Virus record (IMG/VR): IMGVR_UViG_3300008952_001422
Span: 62,001-126,000 of that record
Length of the DNA stretch: 64,000 nucleotides
Reading direction: 5' to 3' (one strand)
From: a virus
In this document: piece by piece, positions 8,611-16,868 of the stretch
How the letters are laid out: every line of letters begins with the position of its first letter
Numbering within the stretch: position 1 is the first letter of the stretch
Made by a program: the position numbers and the translations under genes
Notes under the pieces: model-generated
Told to the model about the DNA's origin: nothing
Databases searched by the model: none
The model's input: only the letters and a program-made list of their open reading frames with translations

Positions 8611-9366
8611 ATGCGTGATATTTTAAAGGATATTGTCAAACACACACATTCGCTAGGTATTATCCAAGCGGCTAAAGTGACAACAGATAAAGAGGGAACT
8701 ACAATCGATGCAATGGACGAAGACCGTACTGTTGTATTGAGTGGTAAATTACATGCACCAGTTCCTGAATTCGAAGGCAAGTTCGGTCTAGGAAGATTAA
8801 GTGTCTTAAGTGGATTACTTGACTATACTGGCGAAGACAAAGAAGGCAATCCTATTGTAGCAGATGTTAAAGTAGGAACAGAATCACGAAATGGTGAAGA
8901 TGTTACTACTGAACTTAACTTCTCTATGCCAGGTGGTTTTGATAGTTCATATCGAGTAATCGTAAGTGAATTAGTAGATGCACAAATCAAAACAGCAACT
9001 TTTAGAGGTGCGGCATGGAATGTAGAAATTATGCCAACACAAAAAGCAATCAAAGACTTACAATACTTTGCAGGTATTCTAGGTCAATTTGACCCACTAC
9101 TTACTGCGAGAACAGTGAATGGTAATTTAGTTTTCTATATCGGTGATAGTTCAACAGATAAAGTAGAACTTCCATTTGCAAACAATGTAGAGGGTGAACT
9201 AAAGACAGGTTGGAGTTTTCCATTGTCAACAGTTCTAACTATTCTTAGACTTAGTGATACAAGTACTATGAACATGAAGTTATCCGACCAAGGTGCGATG
9301 ATGATTTCAGTTGATAGTGGTTTAGGTTTATACGAGTACATTCTACCAGCAAAAGCCGGCAACTAA
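8611..9366 (+). CDS. 45: DNA polymerase sliding clamp (T4 gp45 type)
   Basis: This 251-residue protein has the gp45-like opening: a helix, then a strand, then the GKFGLGRLSVLSGLLDY segment that forms a clamp strand and helix. A second half follows with repeated two-domain logic and ends LGLYEYILPAK. It is slightly longer than T4 gp45. It trims replication and late transcription in T4 by encircling DNA; here it would tether the polymerase and probably the NPPY protein through their shared tails. It has its own perfect promoter, fitting its high demand. The late promoters in the window imply that it also serves as a transcription activator. Confidence 0.88.
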   Translation: MRDILKDIVKHTHSLGIIQAAKVTTDKEGTTIDAMDEDRTVVLSGKLHAPVPEFEGKFGLGRLSVLSGLLDYTGEDKEGNPIVADVKVGTESRNGEDVTTELNFSMPGGFDSSYRVIVSELVDAQIKTATFRGAAWNVEIMPTQKAIKDLQYFAGILGQFDPLLTARTVNGNLVFYIGDSSTDKVELPFANNVEGELKTGWSFPLSTVLTILRLSDTSTMNMKLSDQGAMMISVDSGLGLYEYILPAKAGN

Positions 9367-9390
9367 TTTATAATAATATTAGAGTTTTAT

Positions 9391-9398
9391 TATAAATA
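9391..9398 (+). promoter_or_regulatory. T4-type late promoter TATAAATA
   Basis: Perfect TATAAATA. Predicted +1 near 9404. An orphan GAGGAGG lies right at the predicted 5' end without a usable start codon after it. The next gene has its own AGGAG before the ATG at 9444. Confidence 0.75.
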
Positions 9399-9443
9399 CA
9401 TCGAGGAGGTTGTAACTGGTAAGACTCATTATAGGAGAAATGA

Positions 9444-9638
9444 ATGGGAAAAATCAACGCAGAGAAAATCAAAACACGCCTAATACACTTAAAAAAACAA
9501 CACAGAGACTTAGATGATGGTATTATAACTGCATTCAAGATGCACACAGATGACCAAGTTGTCTCTAAATTAAAACTTAAAAAGTTACATCTTAAAGAAG
9601 AAATTGTTCAATTAGAAAGAGACCTAGAAGAAATCTAG
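9444..9638 (+). CDS. YdcH/DUF465-like small coiled-coil protein
   Basis: A 64-residue, fully helical protein. It shows the YdcH pattern: L-K-x-x-H-x-x-L-D-x-x-I in the first half and L-K-x-x-L-K-E-E-I in the second, which form a helical hairpin. The function of the family is not established. The stop TAG shares a base with the GTG start of the apt gene. It is transcribed from the late promoter at 9391. Confidence 0.6.
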   Translation: MGKINAEKIKTRLIHLKKQHRDLDDGIITAFKMHTDDQVVSKLKLKKLHLKEEIVQLERDLEEI

Positions 9639-10189
9639 TGAGCATACTCAAACCAACACCAAAAACAATCCAAAATTTGATAAGAGTCATTCCAGACCAT
9701 CCGAGGCCTGGCGTACTCTATCAGGATATGGCAAGTGTCTTTAATGCGGCTCGAGGTATACAAGATGTCATGTCATTGTTTAATGATTATATCTCAGAGA
9801 ATAATATAAAATTTAACAGAATCATTGGACTAGATGCACGTGGATTTCCAATGGCTGGATGTTTAAGTTCAGAAACTGGCATACCATTTTCAATGGCTAG
9901 AAAGAAAGGTAAACTACCAGGCGAAACAATATTTACTGAATATGAACTAGAATACGGAACTGACGAATTGCACTTACAAGTAGATGCAATAGAGAAAGGG
10001 GACCAAGTATTGATTGTAGATGATGTTATAGCAACAGGTGGAACACTGGAGGCAGCCATTAAACTAACTGATAGATTTGAAGCCGAGGTTGTAGGTATAT
10101 TAAGTATAATGGAACTTGAGTTTTTGGGTGGTGGTGAGAAATTGCGTGATGCAGGGCATGACGTGTACTCAATATTACAAGAACAGTAG
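9638..10189 (+). CDS. apt: Adenine phosphoribosyltransferase
   Basis: Purine salvage enzyme joining adenine and PRPP to give AMP. The PRPP-binding motif VLIVDDVIATGGT lies near residue 125. The family's N-terminal IPDHPRPGVLYQD and RKKGKLPGET flexible-loop segments are also present. The length of 183 aa is typical. The GTG start overlaps the previous stop; no ATG gives a complete N terminus. With metK next, it suggests nucleotide and SAM economy: Apt also recycles adenine released when adenosine-containing by-products are broken down. That link is inference. Confidence 0.93.
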   Translation: MSILKPTPKTIQNLIRVIPDHPRPGVLYQDMASVFNAARGIQDVMSLFNDYISENNIKFNRIIGLDARGFPMAGCLSSETGIPFSMARKKGKLPGETIFTEYELEYGTDELHLQVDAIEKGDQVLIVDDVIATGGTLEAAIKLTDRFEAEVVGILSIMELEFLGGGEKLRDAGHDVYSILQEQ

Positions 10190-10199
10190 CATAAACCAC

Positions 10200-10228
10200 T
10201 TGACTTTTGTGTTAAAATTTTGTATAAT
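10200..10228 (+). promoter_or_regulatory. Sigma70-type promoter giving leaderless metK mRNA
   Basis: TTGACT (10200-10205), a 17-base spacer and TATAAT (10223-10228). Seven bases after the -10 is the A of the ATG at 10235. The AGGAG at 10229-10233 is only one base from the ATG, too close to act as a ribosome site. Confidence 0.75.
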
Positions 10229-10234
10229 AGGAGT

Positions 10235-11323
10235 ATGAATAACTATATTTTTACTAGTGAGAGTGTAAGTGACGGTCATCCTGACAAGGTTGCAGACCAA
10301 ATTAGTGATGCATTAGTTGATGCAGGACTTAAAAATGGTGATGAAAAGACACGGATAGCGGTCGAAACACTCGTAACTACAAATCACGTAACGTTAGCAG
10401 GTGAAGTAAAGAACTTTAACGTGAGCAAAGAAGATGTTGAGCAAATTGTTCGTAATAAAGTTAAAGATATCGGATATGAACAAGGAGGCTTTCATTGGGA
10501 TAAACTAAAGATTTATAATGAGATTCACACACAATCTGGTGATATCGCACTAGGAACCGATGATTTCGGCGCTGGAGACCAAGGATTAATGTTTGGTTAT
10601 GCGTGTAACGACAACGAAGCAATGATGCCAGCACCTATATATTACGCACACGAAATACTTAAAGACCTCAAAGAAAAACGCAAAGGTGGTTATGAATATA
10701 TGTTGCCAGATGCAAAATCACAAGTAAGTTTGCAATATGAAGGTGGTAAAGTAAAACGTGTTGACCAGATTGTAATATCACATCAACATACAAAAGGATT
10801 TGGACATAGTATTAAAATGCCTTGTAGAGATTCAGCAGAAAAAATACTAAAAGGTTTGATAGATGATGAAACTGTATGGTATATCAATCCTACGGGCAAG
10901 TTTGAGATTGGTGGACCAGATGGAGATGCCGGAGTAACAGGTAGAAAGATTATTGTTGATACATACGGCGGTTATGCACCTCATGGTGGCGGTGCATTCT
11001 CAGGAAAAGACCCTACGAAAGTAGATAGAAGTGCCTCTTATATGGCACGATGGTTAGCAAAGAATGTTGTAGCAGATAACATGGCAGATTGGTGTCAAAT
11101 TCAATTGAGTTATGCTATCGGTGTTAAAGAGCCAACTAGTATCTATGTAGATAGTGATGGACACAATCGTAGTATTGAAAAGTTTATTGCTGAGAATATT
11201 GATTTAACACCAAAAGGGATTATTGATAGATTTGATTTATTCAACTTTCATCAATATAGTAAGAATTGTGTATACGGACATTTTGGTGACAAAGATGTTC
11301 CATGGGAGAAAATAGGATGGTAA
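10235..11323 (+). CDS. metK: S-adenosylmethionine synthetase
   Basis: Makes S-adenosylmethionine from methionine and ATP. It carries the MetK signatures TSESVSDGHPDKVADQISDA near the N terminus, GAGDQGLMFGYACN (about residue 108), GGPDGDAGVTGRK (about 228) and GGGAFSGKDPTKVDRSASY (about 248). The 362-residue length from ATG 10235 is slightly shorter than the bacterial norm. An upstream in-frame start lies inside the promoter, so 10235 is preferred. Downstream genes follow with a one-base gap. The window encodes at least eleven radical SAM proteins and several methyltransferase-like proteins that consume SAM, which gives a rationale for a viral copy. Confidence 0.96.
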   Translation: MNNYIFTSESVSDGHPDKVADQISDALVDAGLKNGDEKTRIAVETLVTTNHVTLAGEVKNFNVSKEDVEQIVRNKVKDIGYEQGGFHWDKLKIYNEIHTQSGDIALGTDDFGAGDQGLMFGYACNDNEAMMPAPIYYAHEILKDLKEKRKGGYEYMLPDAKSQVSLQYEGGKVKRVDQIVISHQHTKGFGHSIKMPCRDSAEKILKGLIDDETVWYINPTGKFEIGGPDGDAGVTGRKIIVDTYGGYAPHGGGAFSGKDPTKVDRSASYMARWLAKNVVADNMADWCQIQLSYAIGVKEPTSIYVDSDGHNRSIEKFIAENIDLTPKGIIDRFDLFNFHQYSKNCVYGHFGDKDVPWEKIGW

Positions 11324-11324
11324 T

Positions 11325-11618
11325 ATGCCAGTAGTACCAAACGATTTAGAAAAATTTACAGTTCTATGGGAAGTTGATTACTATGATGCTGAAAAGAAAT
11401 TCTTTGTACGAGAAGGAAATACTGCTGAAAGTTTAGATGATTTAATGGACGATTTAGGTGAGAACGCAGTCGACCATGAACCAGAAAATGAAACGCCAGT
11501 TGGATTAGGAAACTTCAACATCGAATGGATTAAAATTTTAGATAACAATGATAACGAAGTTTGGAGAGATAAAGATTACGACTTCACTGAATATGAAAGG
11601 GAAATAAATGAGCAGTAA
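11325..11618 (+). CDS. Acidic protein of unknown function
   Basis: A 97-residue, strongly acidic protein with alternating strand-like segments (KFTVLWEVDYYDAEKKFFV, then NFNIEWIKILDNNDNEVW). No family recognised. It begins one base after the metK stop and overlaps the next gene by 11 bases, so it is part of the metK operon. Confidence 0.65.
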   Translation: MPVVPNDLEKFTVLWEVDYYDAEKKFFVREGNTAESLDDLMDDLGENAVDHEPENETPVGLGNFNIEWIKILDNNDNEVWRDKDYDFTEYEREINEQ

Positions 11619-11892
11619 GATGAAAACATTTACGTTTGAAACGTTAGATGGTGCAGAAATAGAATCAAAAGAATACAAAGGATTAAAACAAGCATTGTTT
11701 GATGTACAAAAACAAATTAAAGGCAATAAGGTTCGTGTCCAATATAAAAATAAGAAAGGCAATGCAATTGACCGATGGGCAAAGATTCCTATTGGCAGAA
11801 AAAAGAGAGGGTTTCAAATACCTAAACCTTATATGACTAAAGCAATGCTGAGGAAACTAGAAAAACAACCAAAACAAGGAGTATATAGATGA
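11608..11892 (+). CDS. Small basic protein of unknown function
   Basis: 94 residues, basic in the second half (KVRVQYKNKKGNAIDRWAK, IGRKKRGFQIPKP). It may bind nucleic acid, but no family is recognised. The start at 11608 follows AAAGGGAAAT; an in-frame ATG at 11620 is the alternative. Its stop overlaps the next ATG by four bases. Confidence 0.6.
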   Translation: MSSKMKTFTFETLDGAEIESKEYKGLKQALFDVQKQIKGNKVRVQYKNKKGNAIDRWAKIPIGRKKRGFQIPKPYMTKAMLRKLEKQPKQGVYR

Positions 11893-12356
11893 GCAATCCA
11901 CTAAATCCATCTAATTGGTTTAGCACACCAGAAGAAAAAGAAAGAGCAATTGCTAGACGAATTGTTGACGAAAAAGAACGTGACATTGCACTTGAAAAGA
12001 TTAACTTCAAGTATGGTCATATAGACCAACATAAACACGACAAAAACATGGCAACATTAGAAGGCAAAGAATATGTCAGAGTTGTTGGCATGGAATTAGA
12101 TAAAGATAAACCAGGACAAGGTTTCTTTGAATTAGATTTCAATGATAACTTTGTAGAATATCTTGCACAGAATGGTTACGAAGGCATAGAACAAGACCAA
12201 ATCGTTGATAACTGGTTTAATGATTTATGTAAGAACATTGTGTTGAATGATTTAGAAGACGAAGAAGGTGTCAGAAGAAGTGTAATGACTGATAGCAAAG
12301 AAGGTCTAATCATCAGCAAGGTTAAAACAGACAAGAACACTTCTGAGTATTCCTAA
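11889..12356 (+). CDS. Conserved phage protein of unknown function
   Basis: 155 residues with an N-terminal helical region rich in Glu/Arg (EEKERAIARRIVDEKERDIA) and an acidic C-terminal half. The ribosome site GGAG precedes the ATG. It overlaps its upstream neighbour (ATGA) and is one base from the FEN nuclease, suggesting a role in replication or DNA handling by association only. Confidence 0.6.
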   Translation: MSNPLNPSNWFSTPEEKERAIARRIVDEKERDIALEKINFKYGHIDQHKHDKNMATLEGKEYVRVVGMELDKDKPGQGFFELDFNDNFVEYLAQNGYEGIEQDQIVDNWFNDLCKNIVLNDLEDEEGVRRSVMTDSKEGLIISKVKTDKNTSEYS

Positions 12357-12357
12357 T

Positions 12358-13359
12358 ATGTCTACATTCATTCTAGTAGATTCATTCAATATGTATCATC
12401 GAGCAAAGCACGTAGCAATGCGTGGTGCGAATGTTGATATGAAAATTGGTATGGCATATCATATAATGCTTAGTAGTGTTAAACTATGTTATAACAAATT
12501 CAAGGCAGACCATGCCGTATTCTGTTTAGAAGGTCGTAGTTGGCGTAGAGATTTTTATGAGCCATACAAAAAGAATAGACATGTTGCTCAAATGGCTAAG
12601 ACTGTCAAAGAAAAAGAAGAAGATGAAATTATGTTTCAATCATATGATGATATGATTACATTCTTAGATGAGAAAACAAATGTAACATTGTTACATAATC
12701 CCGAAGCCGAAGCAGATGATATGATTGCTATATTCATCGAGGCACATCCAAATGATAATCACATTATTGTATCAAGTGATAGTGATTATCTACAATTAAT
12801 TTCAGATAATGTAACTATGTATGACGGAGTACAAAATCGTATTATTACTAAAGATGGTTTCTTTAAAGATGATAAGAATATGACTCCTATAAAAGAAAAG
12901 AAAACTGACGAGATTAAAGAAGCACCAAATCCAGAGTGGTTGTTGTTTGAGAAATGTATTCGTGGTGACACATCAGATAATATCTTTTCAGCATATCCTG
13001 GTTGTCGTAAGAAAGGCACTAAGAATAAAGTAGGTATGTTAGAAGCATTTGCTGATAAAGAAAATGGTGGATTTAATTGGAATAATTTTATGCTCCAGGT
13101 ATGGACTGACCATAATGGTGAAGAGCATACTGTCCGTGATGATTTTGAACGTAACGTAAAACTAATAGATTTGACTGCTCAACCTATGGATTTAAAAGTT
13201 AAGTTTGTAGAAACAATCGCAGAGAATAGTATACCAAAAAGTAAAACTGGTGTTGGTATGAACTTCTTAAAGTTTTGTGGCACACACGATTTACAAAATC
13301 TTGCTAAGTCACCTGATGAACTTGCATCAATTCTTAATCAACCGTATCCTGTTCAATGA
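12358..13359 (+). CDS. rnh: FEN-family 5' nuclease / RNase H (T4 Rnh type)
   Basis: Removes RNA primers and flaps during lagging-strand synthesis. The N terminus TFILVDSFNMYHRA holds the first metal-binding Asp. LEGRSWRRDFYEPYKKNR is the arch/helical region with conserved Arg and Lys. EAEADDMIA (about residue 120) and VSSDSDYLQL (about 141) carry the acidic cluster, and a later RGDTSDNIF (about 204) is the helix-hairpin-helix entry. 333 aa. A 31-residue membrane ORF overlaps its stop. Confidence 0.9.
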   Translation: MSTFILVDSFNMYHRAKHVAMRGANVDMKIGMAYHIMLSSVKLCYNKFKADHAVFCLEGRSWRRDFYEPYKKNRHVAQMAKTVKEKEEDEIMFQSYDDMITFLDEKTNVTLLHNPEAEADDMIAIFIEAHPNDNHIIVSSDSDYLQLISDNVTMYDGVQNRIITKDGFFKDDKNMTPIKEKKTDEIKEAPNPEWLLFEKCIRGDTSDNIFSAYPGCRKKGTKNKVGMLEAFADKENGGFNWNNFMLQVWTDHNGEEHTVRDDFERNVKLIDLTAQPMDLKVKFVETIAENSIPKSKTGVGMNFLKFCGTHDLQNLAKSPDELASILNQPYPVQ

Positions 13360-13451
13360 GAAAGAGAAAGACGACTTCATTACTTGAATCGTTATTAGTA
13401 TTTGCAGTTATAACATTCGTTTATGGAATGATTATACTGTTTTGGAATTAA
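13356..13451 (+). CDS. 31-aa single-span membrane microprotein
   Basis: Starts MRKRKTTSLLE, then a single hydrophobic span (LLVFAVITFVYGMIILFW). The ATG overlaps the nuclease stop (ATGA). The positive-inside rule predicts a cytoplasmic N terminus. No family can be assigned; it resembles other tiny membrane proteins in this genome. Confidence 0.55.
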   Translation: MRKRKTTSLLESLLVFAVITFVYGMIILFWN

Positions 13452-13455
13452 ATAA

Positions 13456-14202
13456 ATGAATTGTTACATATTCGATGTAGATGGTACACTTACTCCAAGT
13501 AGAGATGAAATCAATAAGGATTTTCTAAAGTGGTTTTTGGAGTTTGTTAAATGGCATCCAGTGTACCTAGTTACAGGAAGCGATAGAACTAAAACAGAAG
13601 AACAAATTGGTGAAGAACTATTTAAAAAAGTAAACTGTGTATATAATTGTTCAGGAAACACAAAACACAAAAAGGGTGTTTGTGTATTCAATACTAAAGA
13701 TTTCAAATTAGAAGACAAACCACAAAAGTTCTTAGAAAGAAAATTACGTAATAGTGATTTTGATATTAAAACTGGATTTCATTTTGATTCTAGACCAGGA
13801 TTATTGAACTTTAGTATTGTTGGCAGAAATGCCTCGAAGACTGAAAGAAAAAAGTATGTTAAGTATGACACATCAACTAATGAACGAGAGTTAATTTCTA
13901 ACAAATTCAATAAACTGTTTTCTAAGAAATTTGGTATTGTGTCGCAAATAGCAGGTGAAACTGGATTAGATATTATAAAGATAGGAACGGATAAGGCACA
14001 AATATTAAAAGATTTCACATTCCAAGATGAACTGATATTCTTCGGTGACAATATACAACCTGGTGGCAATGATTATGGAATTGCACAAGTAATTGAATAT
14101 GGTCCCTATGACCGTACTGAGGTTCATCATGTAAAGAATTGGAAAGAAACATGGAAGATACTTAAAAAATATGATATACACGAAAGAAATAGTAAAAGAT
14201 AA
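13456..14202 (+). CDS. Phosphomannomutase-like HAD phosphatase (eukaryotic-type fold)
   Basis: HAD superfamily, cap type C2. Motif I is FDVDGTLTPSR (DxDGT) at the N terminus. LVTGSDRTKTEEQIG, RPGLLNFSIVGRNAS, DIIKIGTDKAQIL and FFGDNIQPGGNDY line up in order with eukaryotic-type phosphomannomutases. That family converts mannose-6-phosphate to mannose-1-phosphate. At 248 aa it is about the expected size. It could feed GDP-mannose for the glycosyltransferase-like gene on the other strand, but a general sugar phosphatase is also possible. The last 32 bases overlap the next gene. Confidence 0.78.
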   Translation: MNCYIFDVDGTLTPSRDEINKDFLKWFLEFVKWHPVYLVTGSDRTKTEEQIGEELFKKVNCVYNCSGNTKHKKGVCVFNTKDFKLEDKPQKFLERKLRNSDFDIKTGFHFDSRPGLLNFSIVGRNASKTERKKYVKYDTSTNERELISNKFNKLFSKKFGIVSQIAGETGLDIIKIGTDKAQILKDFTFQDELIFFGDNIQPGGNDYGIAQVIEYGPYDRTEVHHVKNWKETWKILKKYDIHERNSKR

Positions 14203-14710
14203 GTTTTGGATTTTAGAAAATTCAGGTATTAAAATAGGAACATTACGTTTTTGTTCATCAGATGATTTTGTAGTCAATGTAACGAATACAGATATATCTA
14301 AGGGTATTAATAACGAACACGTTACATATTCAGAACTCATACAATGTTTTGGTGAGAAGATATTAGAATCAAAAGAAAGTCCTGTAGTTGTTGAAGAAAA
14401 CAAAGTTGGACCTCGTGGTGGATGGAATACTTCTATGACTGAAATTGATGGTTATGCATCTAAACATATAGTACATAATGTAGAAACAATAGAGTTAAAA
14501 GGAAAACAAATTCCAACCTATACTAAAACTGAAACAAGTAAAGTAAGATATGTTGCTGGATATTATGGAGTAAGATTTCCAAGTGACTGGAGATGGTTTT
14601 ATGGTGGCAAACTTGATACATTAAAAGATTGCGATTTCATAGGACCTTATAGAACTAAATCAGAAATGCAATCAGAAACATTACTAGCGAACAAACGAGA
14701 TGGATTATAA
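14171..14710 (+). CDS. Conserved T4-like marine phage protein, unknown function
   Basis: 179 residues; a Trp/Tyr/Gly-rich C-terminal part (YYGVRFPSDWRWFYGGKLDTL) and a central Gly-rich turn (VGPRGGW). No catalytic motif recognised. It overlaps the HAD gene by 32 bases and the next gene by 11, so it belongs to the same transcript. Confidence 0.6.
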   Translation: MIYTKEIVKDKFWILENSGIKIGTLRFCSSDDFVVNVTNTDISKGINNEHVTYSELIQCFGEKILESKESPVVVEENKVGPRGGWNTSMTEIDGYASKHIVHNVETIELKGKQIPTYTKTETSKVRYVAGYYGVRFPSDWRWFYGGKLDTLKDCDFIGPYRTKSEMQSETLLANKRDGL

Positions 14711-14894
14711 AAGTTTAAAAGATTTTCTAGTGGCAATCAAACGAGCAAATCTTAGAGGTGACCACAAGGTAACACTTCCTATGAAAGAAGCAATTGATAT
14801 ACAAAATGACATTGCTTTACTGTTATTAGAACTAAAGAAACGTAATACTAACGTTGAAACCACTTTGGATGGTGGTGGCTTCAATGAGGAATAA
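14700..14894 (+). CDS. Small helical protein of unknown function
   Basis: 64 residues with two predicted helices (SLKDFLVAIKRANLRG and IDIQNDIALLLLELKKR) and an acidic tail. The ATG lies within the end of the previous gene. Not recognised. Confidence 0.5.
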   Translation: MDYKSLKDFLVAIKRANLRGDHKVTLPMKEAIDIQNDIALLLLELKKRNTNVETTLDGGGFNEE

Positions 14895-14925
14895 CCATTA
14901 TATACGTCTATTATTCTAATAATTA

Positions 14926-14933
14926 GATAAATA
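14926..14933 (+). promoter_or_regulatory. T4-type late promoter GATAAATA
   Basis: GATAAATA with predicted +1 near 14939, 24 bases before the ATG at 14963. Confidence 0.65.
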
Positions 14934-14962
14934 AGAGTAGAACCAATAATAAGGATACTCTT
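14933..14962 (+). other. Hairpin overlapping late start site and ribosome site
   Basis: AAGAGTA (14933-14939) pairs with TACTCTT (14956-14962), which abuts the ATG at 14963. AAGG (14951-14954) is in the loop. RNA starting at the late +1 loses the 5' arm, so only read-through RNA can fold it. Confidence 0.5.
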
Positions 14963-15250
14963 ATGGCTAGACCAAAACCTACAATAATCTTGGAACACAC
15001 CGATAATCAAACATATCGTAGTGAACAAGTACTTAAAGCAACAGCAGTATATTCCGTTTTTTACAAAGGAGTAGCGATTAATCTTCGTAGCCTTAACTCA
15101 TTGGTTAATTTTCCTGGTCCAAAATACAAAAAAGTATCATTCAGTAACCCTGGACATGCAATCAACCTAGCACAACGTTTAAATAAGTTGTTTAGATGTG
15201 ACGATTTTGAAGTATTTGTGCTAACAAAGGGTGAAAAATTAGAGTTGTAA
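14963..15250 (+). CDS. Conserved T4-like phage protein, unknown function
   Basis: 95 residues opening with ARPKPTIILEHTDNQTYRSEQ, then AINLRSLNSLVNFPGPKYKKV. I recall similar sequences as conserved hypotheticals in marine T4-like phages. Mixed alpha/beta, basic, no catalytic motif. Late expression is suggested by the promoter at 14926. The next gene starts one base after its stop. Confidence 0.65.
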   Translation: MARPKPTIILEHTDNQTYRSEQVLKATAVYSVFYKGVAINLRSLNSLVNFPGPKYKKVSFSNPGHAINLAQRLNKLFRCDDFEVFVLTKGEKLEL

Positions 15251-15251
15251 A

Positions 15252-15617
15252 GTGAACAAGATTGAGTTAATAACTTATATTAACGAAAATACAACTGGAA
15301 AAATAGCAGGCAGAAAAGAAATCACTCTAAGTGATATATTCATAAGTACTCTACCCAATCAATTCAGAGTTTCAGCACTGGGTCGAAATATTCTCAAAAA
15401 ACATTTCAAAATATATAATATAGAGATAAAATCAGAAATTGCTATAGGTACAGGTAATCAAATACTTGCACTTGATAAGTATCTAAAAACTCCCTATTAT
15501 CTAAGAAAGTCTAAATTAGTCTTATTTGAAGAGGTTCCAGCCGCAGAATTGCTGATGATTGACGGTGATATAGACCTCTGGACCGAAAATAAGACATTTT
15601 TTAACCCAAAAACTTGA
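15252..15617 (+). CDS. Protein of unknown function
   Basis: 121 residues, GTG start directly after the previous stop. The sequence LPNQFRVSALGRNILKKHFKIY suggests a helical basic patch. No family recognised. Its 3' end overlaps the -35 region of the promoter for the MoxR gene. Confidence 0.55.
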   Translation: MNKIELITYINENTTGKIAGRKEITLSDIFISTLPNQFRVSALGRNILKKHFKIYNIEIKSEIAIGTGNQILALDKYLKTPYYLRKSKLVLFEEVPAAELLMIDGDIDLWTENKTFFNPKT

Positions 15618-15641
15618 CAGATATCGAATATATGCTATAAT
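15614..15641 (+). promoter_or_regulatory. Sigma70-type promoter, extended -10, for MoxR ATPase
   Basis: TTGACA (15614-15619), a 16-base spacer and TATAAT (15636-15641) preceded by TGc. Ribosome site AGAGAGG before the ATG at 15673. Confidence 0.82.
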
Positions 15642-15672
15642 ACTTGTATATTCAATAAAAAGAGAGGTTATT

Positions 15673-16803
15673 ATGAATACTAAAGTATCAACAAACGATT
15701 TAGATGTAAGAGTTGTCAGACCTAGTGATGTTAGGGCTGAACTTAACTATGCATTTAACAGAAAACGACCTGTATTTATTTGGGGTCCTCCTGGTGTTGG
15801 TAAATCAGAAATTGTAGATAGTATCACACAAGAAAGGTCAGGTTTTATGATTGACCTTAGACTTGCTCTGATGGAACCAACTGACTTAAGAGGTATTCCT
15901 TATTTCAACGAAAAAAATGGTACAATGGAATGGGCTACCCCTTCGGATTTACCTAGTCAAGAATTAGCAGACCAATATGAGTCCGTTATCTTATTTCTTG
16001 ACGAAATGAACCAAGCACCGCAATCAGTCCAAGCGGCGGCTTATCAGTTAATTCTAAACAGACGATTAGGTTCGTATGTTTTACCAGACAACGTTTTAAT
16101 CGTTGCGGCTGGAAACAGAGAGAGTGATAGAGGTGTTGCTTATAGAATGCCTTCACCACTTGCTAACAGATTTGTTCACTTAGAAATGGGTGTTGACTTT
16201 GAAGATTGGCAGACTTGGGCATTAGAGAATAAAATTCATTCTGATGTTGTAGGTTTCTTAACATCTAACAAGATGGACTTATTTAACTTTGACCCTAGAA
16301 CGGCTTCAAGAGCCTTTGCTACTCCAAGAAGTTGGACTTTTGTTTCAGAAATGTTACCAAAAGAAGGCGAAGAAATCAGTGATAGCAGGTTACACGACCT
16401 AATTGCTGGTACAGTTGGTGACGGAGTTGCTACCAAGTTCATGGCTCACAGAGCCATTTCTGGGAAGTTACCTGTTCCTGCTGATATTCTGAATGGTAAA
16501 GTTAAAACACTTTCTGTCGAGGCTAAAGAAATTTCAGCAATGTTTTCATTAACAACTTCATTATGTTATGAGTTGAAAGACTTTGTTGACAGAAACGGTA
16601 AAAAGAAAATGGACGAGTTGTACAAAATGGCTGACAACTTCTTCAATTTTATGATGGAAAACTTCGATACTGAAATGACAGTATTGGGTGGAAGAACTGC
16701 TCTTAAAGTTTACAAGTTACCTCTAGAACCTAGAAAAGTACCTTGTATTGAGAAGTTCTTCAAAAAGCATGGGAAACTTATTATTGAGGCCCATAATGCA
16801 TAA
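15673..16803 (+). CDS. MoxR-family AAA+ ATPase
   Basis: Walker A GPPGVGKSE (about residue 38), Walker B ILFLDEMNQAP (about 108), sensor I VAAGN (about 146) and an Arg-finger region PSPLANRFVHLE (about 161). This is the MoxR pattern of chaperone-like ATPases, which usually work with a VWA-domain partner. Such a partner is encoded at 23065-24384. 376 aa, complete. It has its own strong promoter and a strong terminator, so it is monocistronic. Targets are unknown; assembly or metal loading of a protein is the usual role of MoxR-VWA pairs. Confidence 0.88.
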   Translation: MNTKVSTNDLDVRVVRPSDVRAELNYAFNRKRPVFIWGPPGVGKSEIVDSITQERSGFMIDLRLALMEPTDLRGIPYFNEKNGTMEWATPSDLPSQELADQYESVILFLDEMNQAPQSVQAAAYQLILNRRLGSYVLPDNVLIVAAGNRESDRGVAYRMPSPLANRFVHLEMGVDFEDWQTWALENKIHSDVVGFLTSNKMDLFNFDPRTASRAFATPRSWTFVSEMLPKEGEEISDSRLHDLIAGTVGDGVATKFMAHRAISGKLPVPADILNGKVKTLSVEAKEISAMFSLTTSLCYELKDFVDRNGKKKMDELYKMADNFFNFMMENFDTEMTVLGGRTALKVYKLPLEPRKVPCIEKFFKKHGKLIIEAHNA

Positions 16804-16833
16804 ATCTCAATAATACATAGTAATAACCACTCG

Positions 16834-16868
16834 AAAAGAGGGATGTCTATTGACTTCCCTCTTTTTTT
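16834..16868 (+). terminator. Rho-independent terminator after MoxR gene
   Basis: Stem AAAAGAGGGA/TCCCTCTTTT (10 bp) with a 12-base loop, then Ts. The -35 hexamer of the next promoter (16850-16855) lies in the loop, so terminator and promoter share sequence. Confidence 0.85.
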
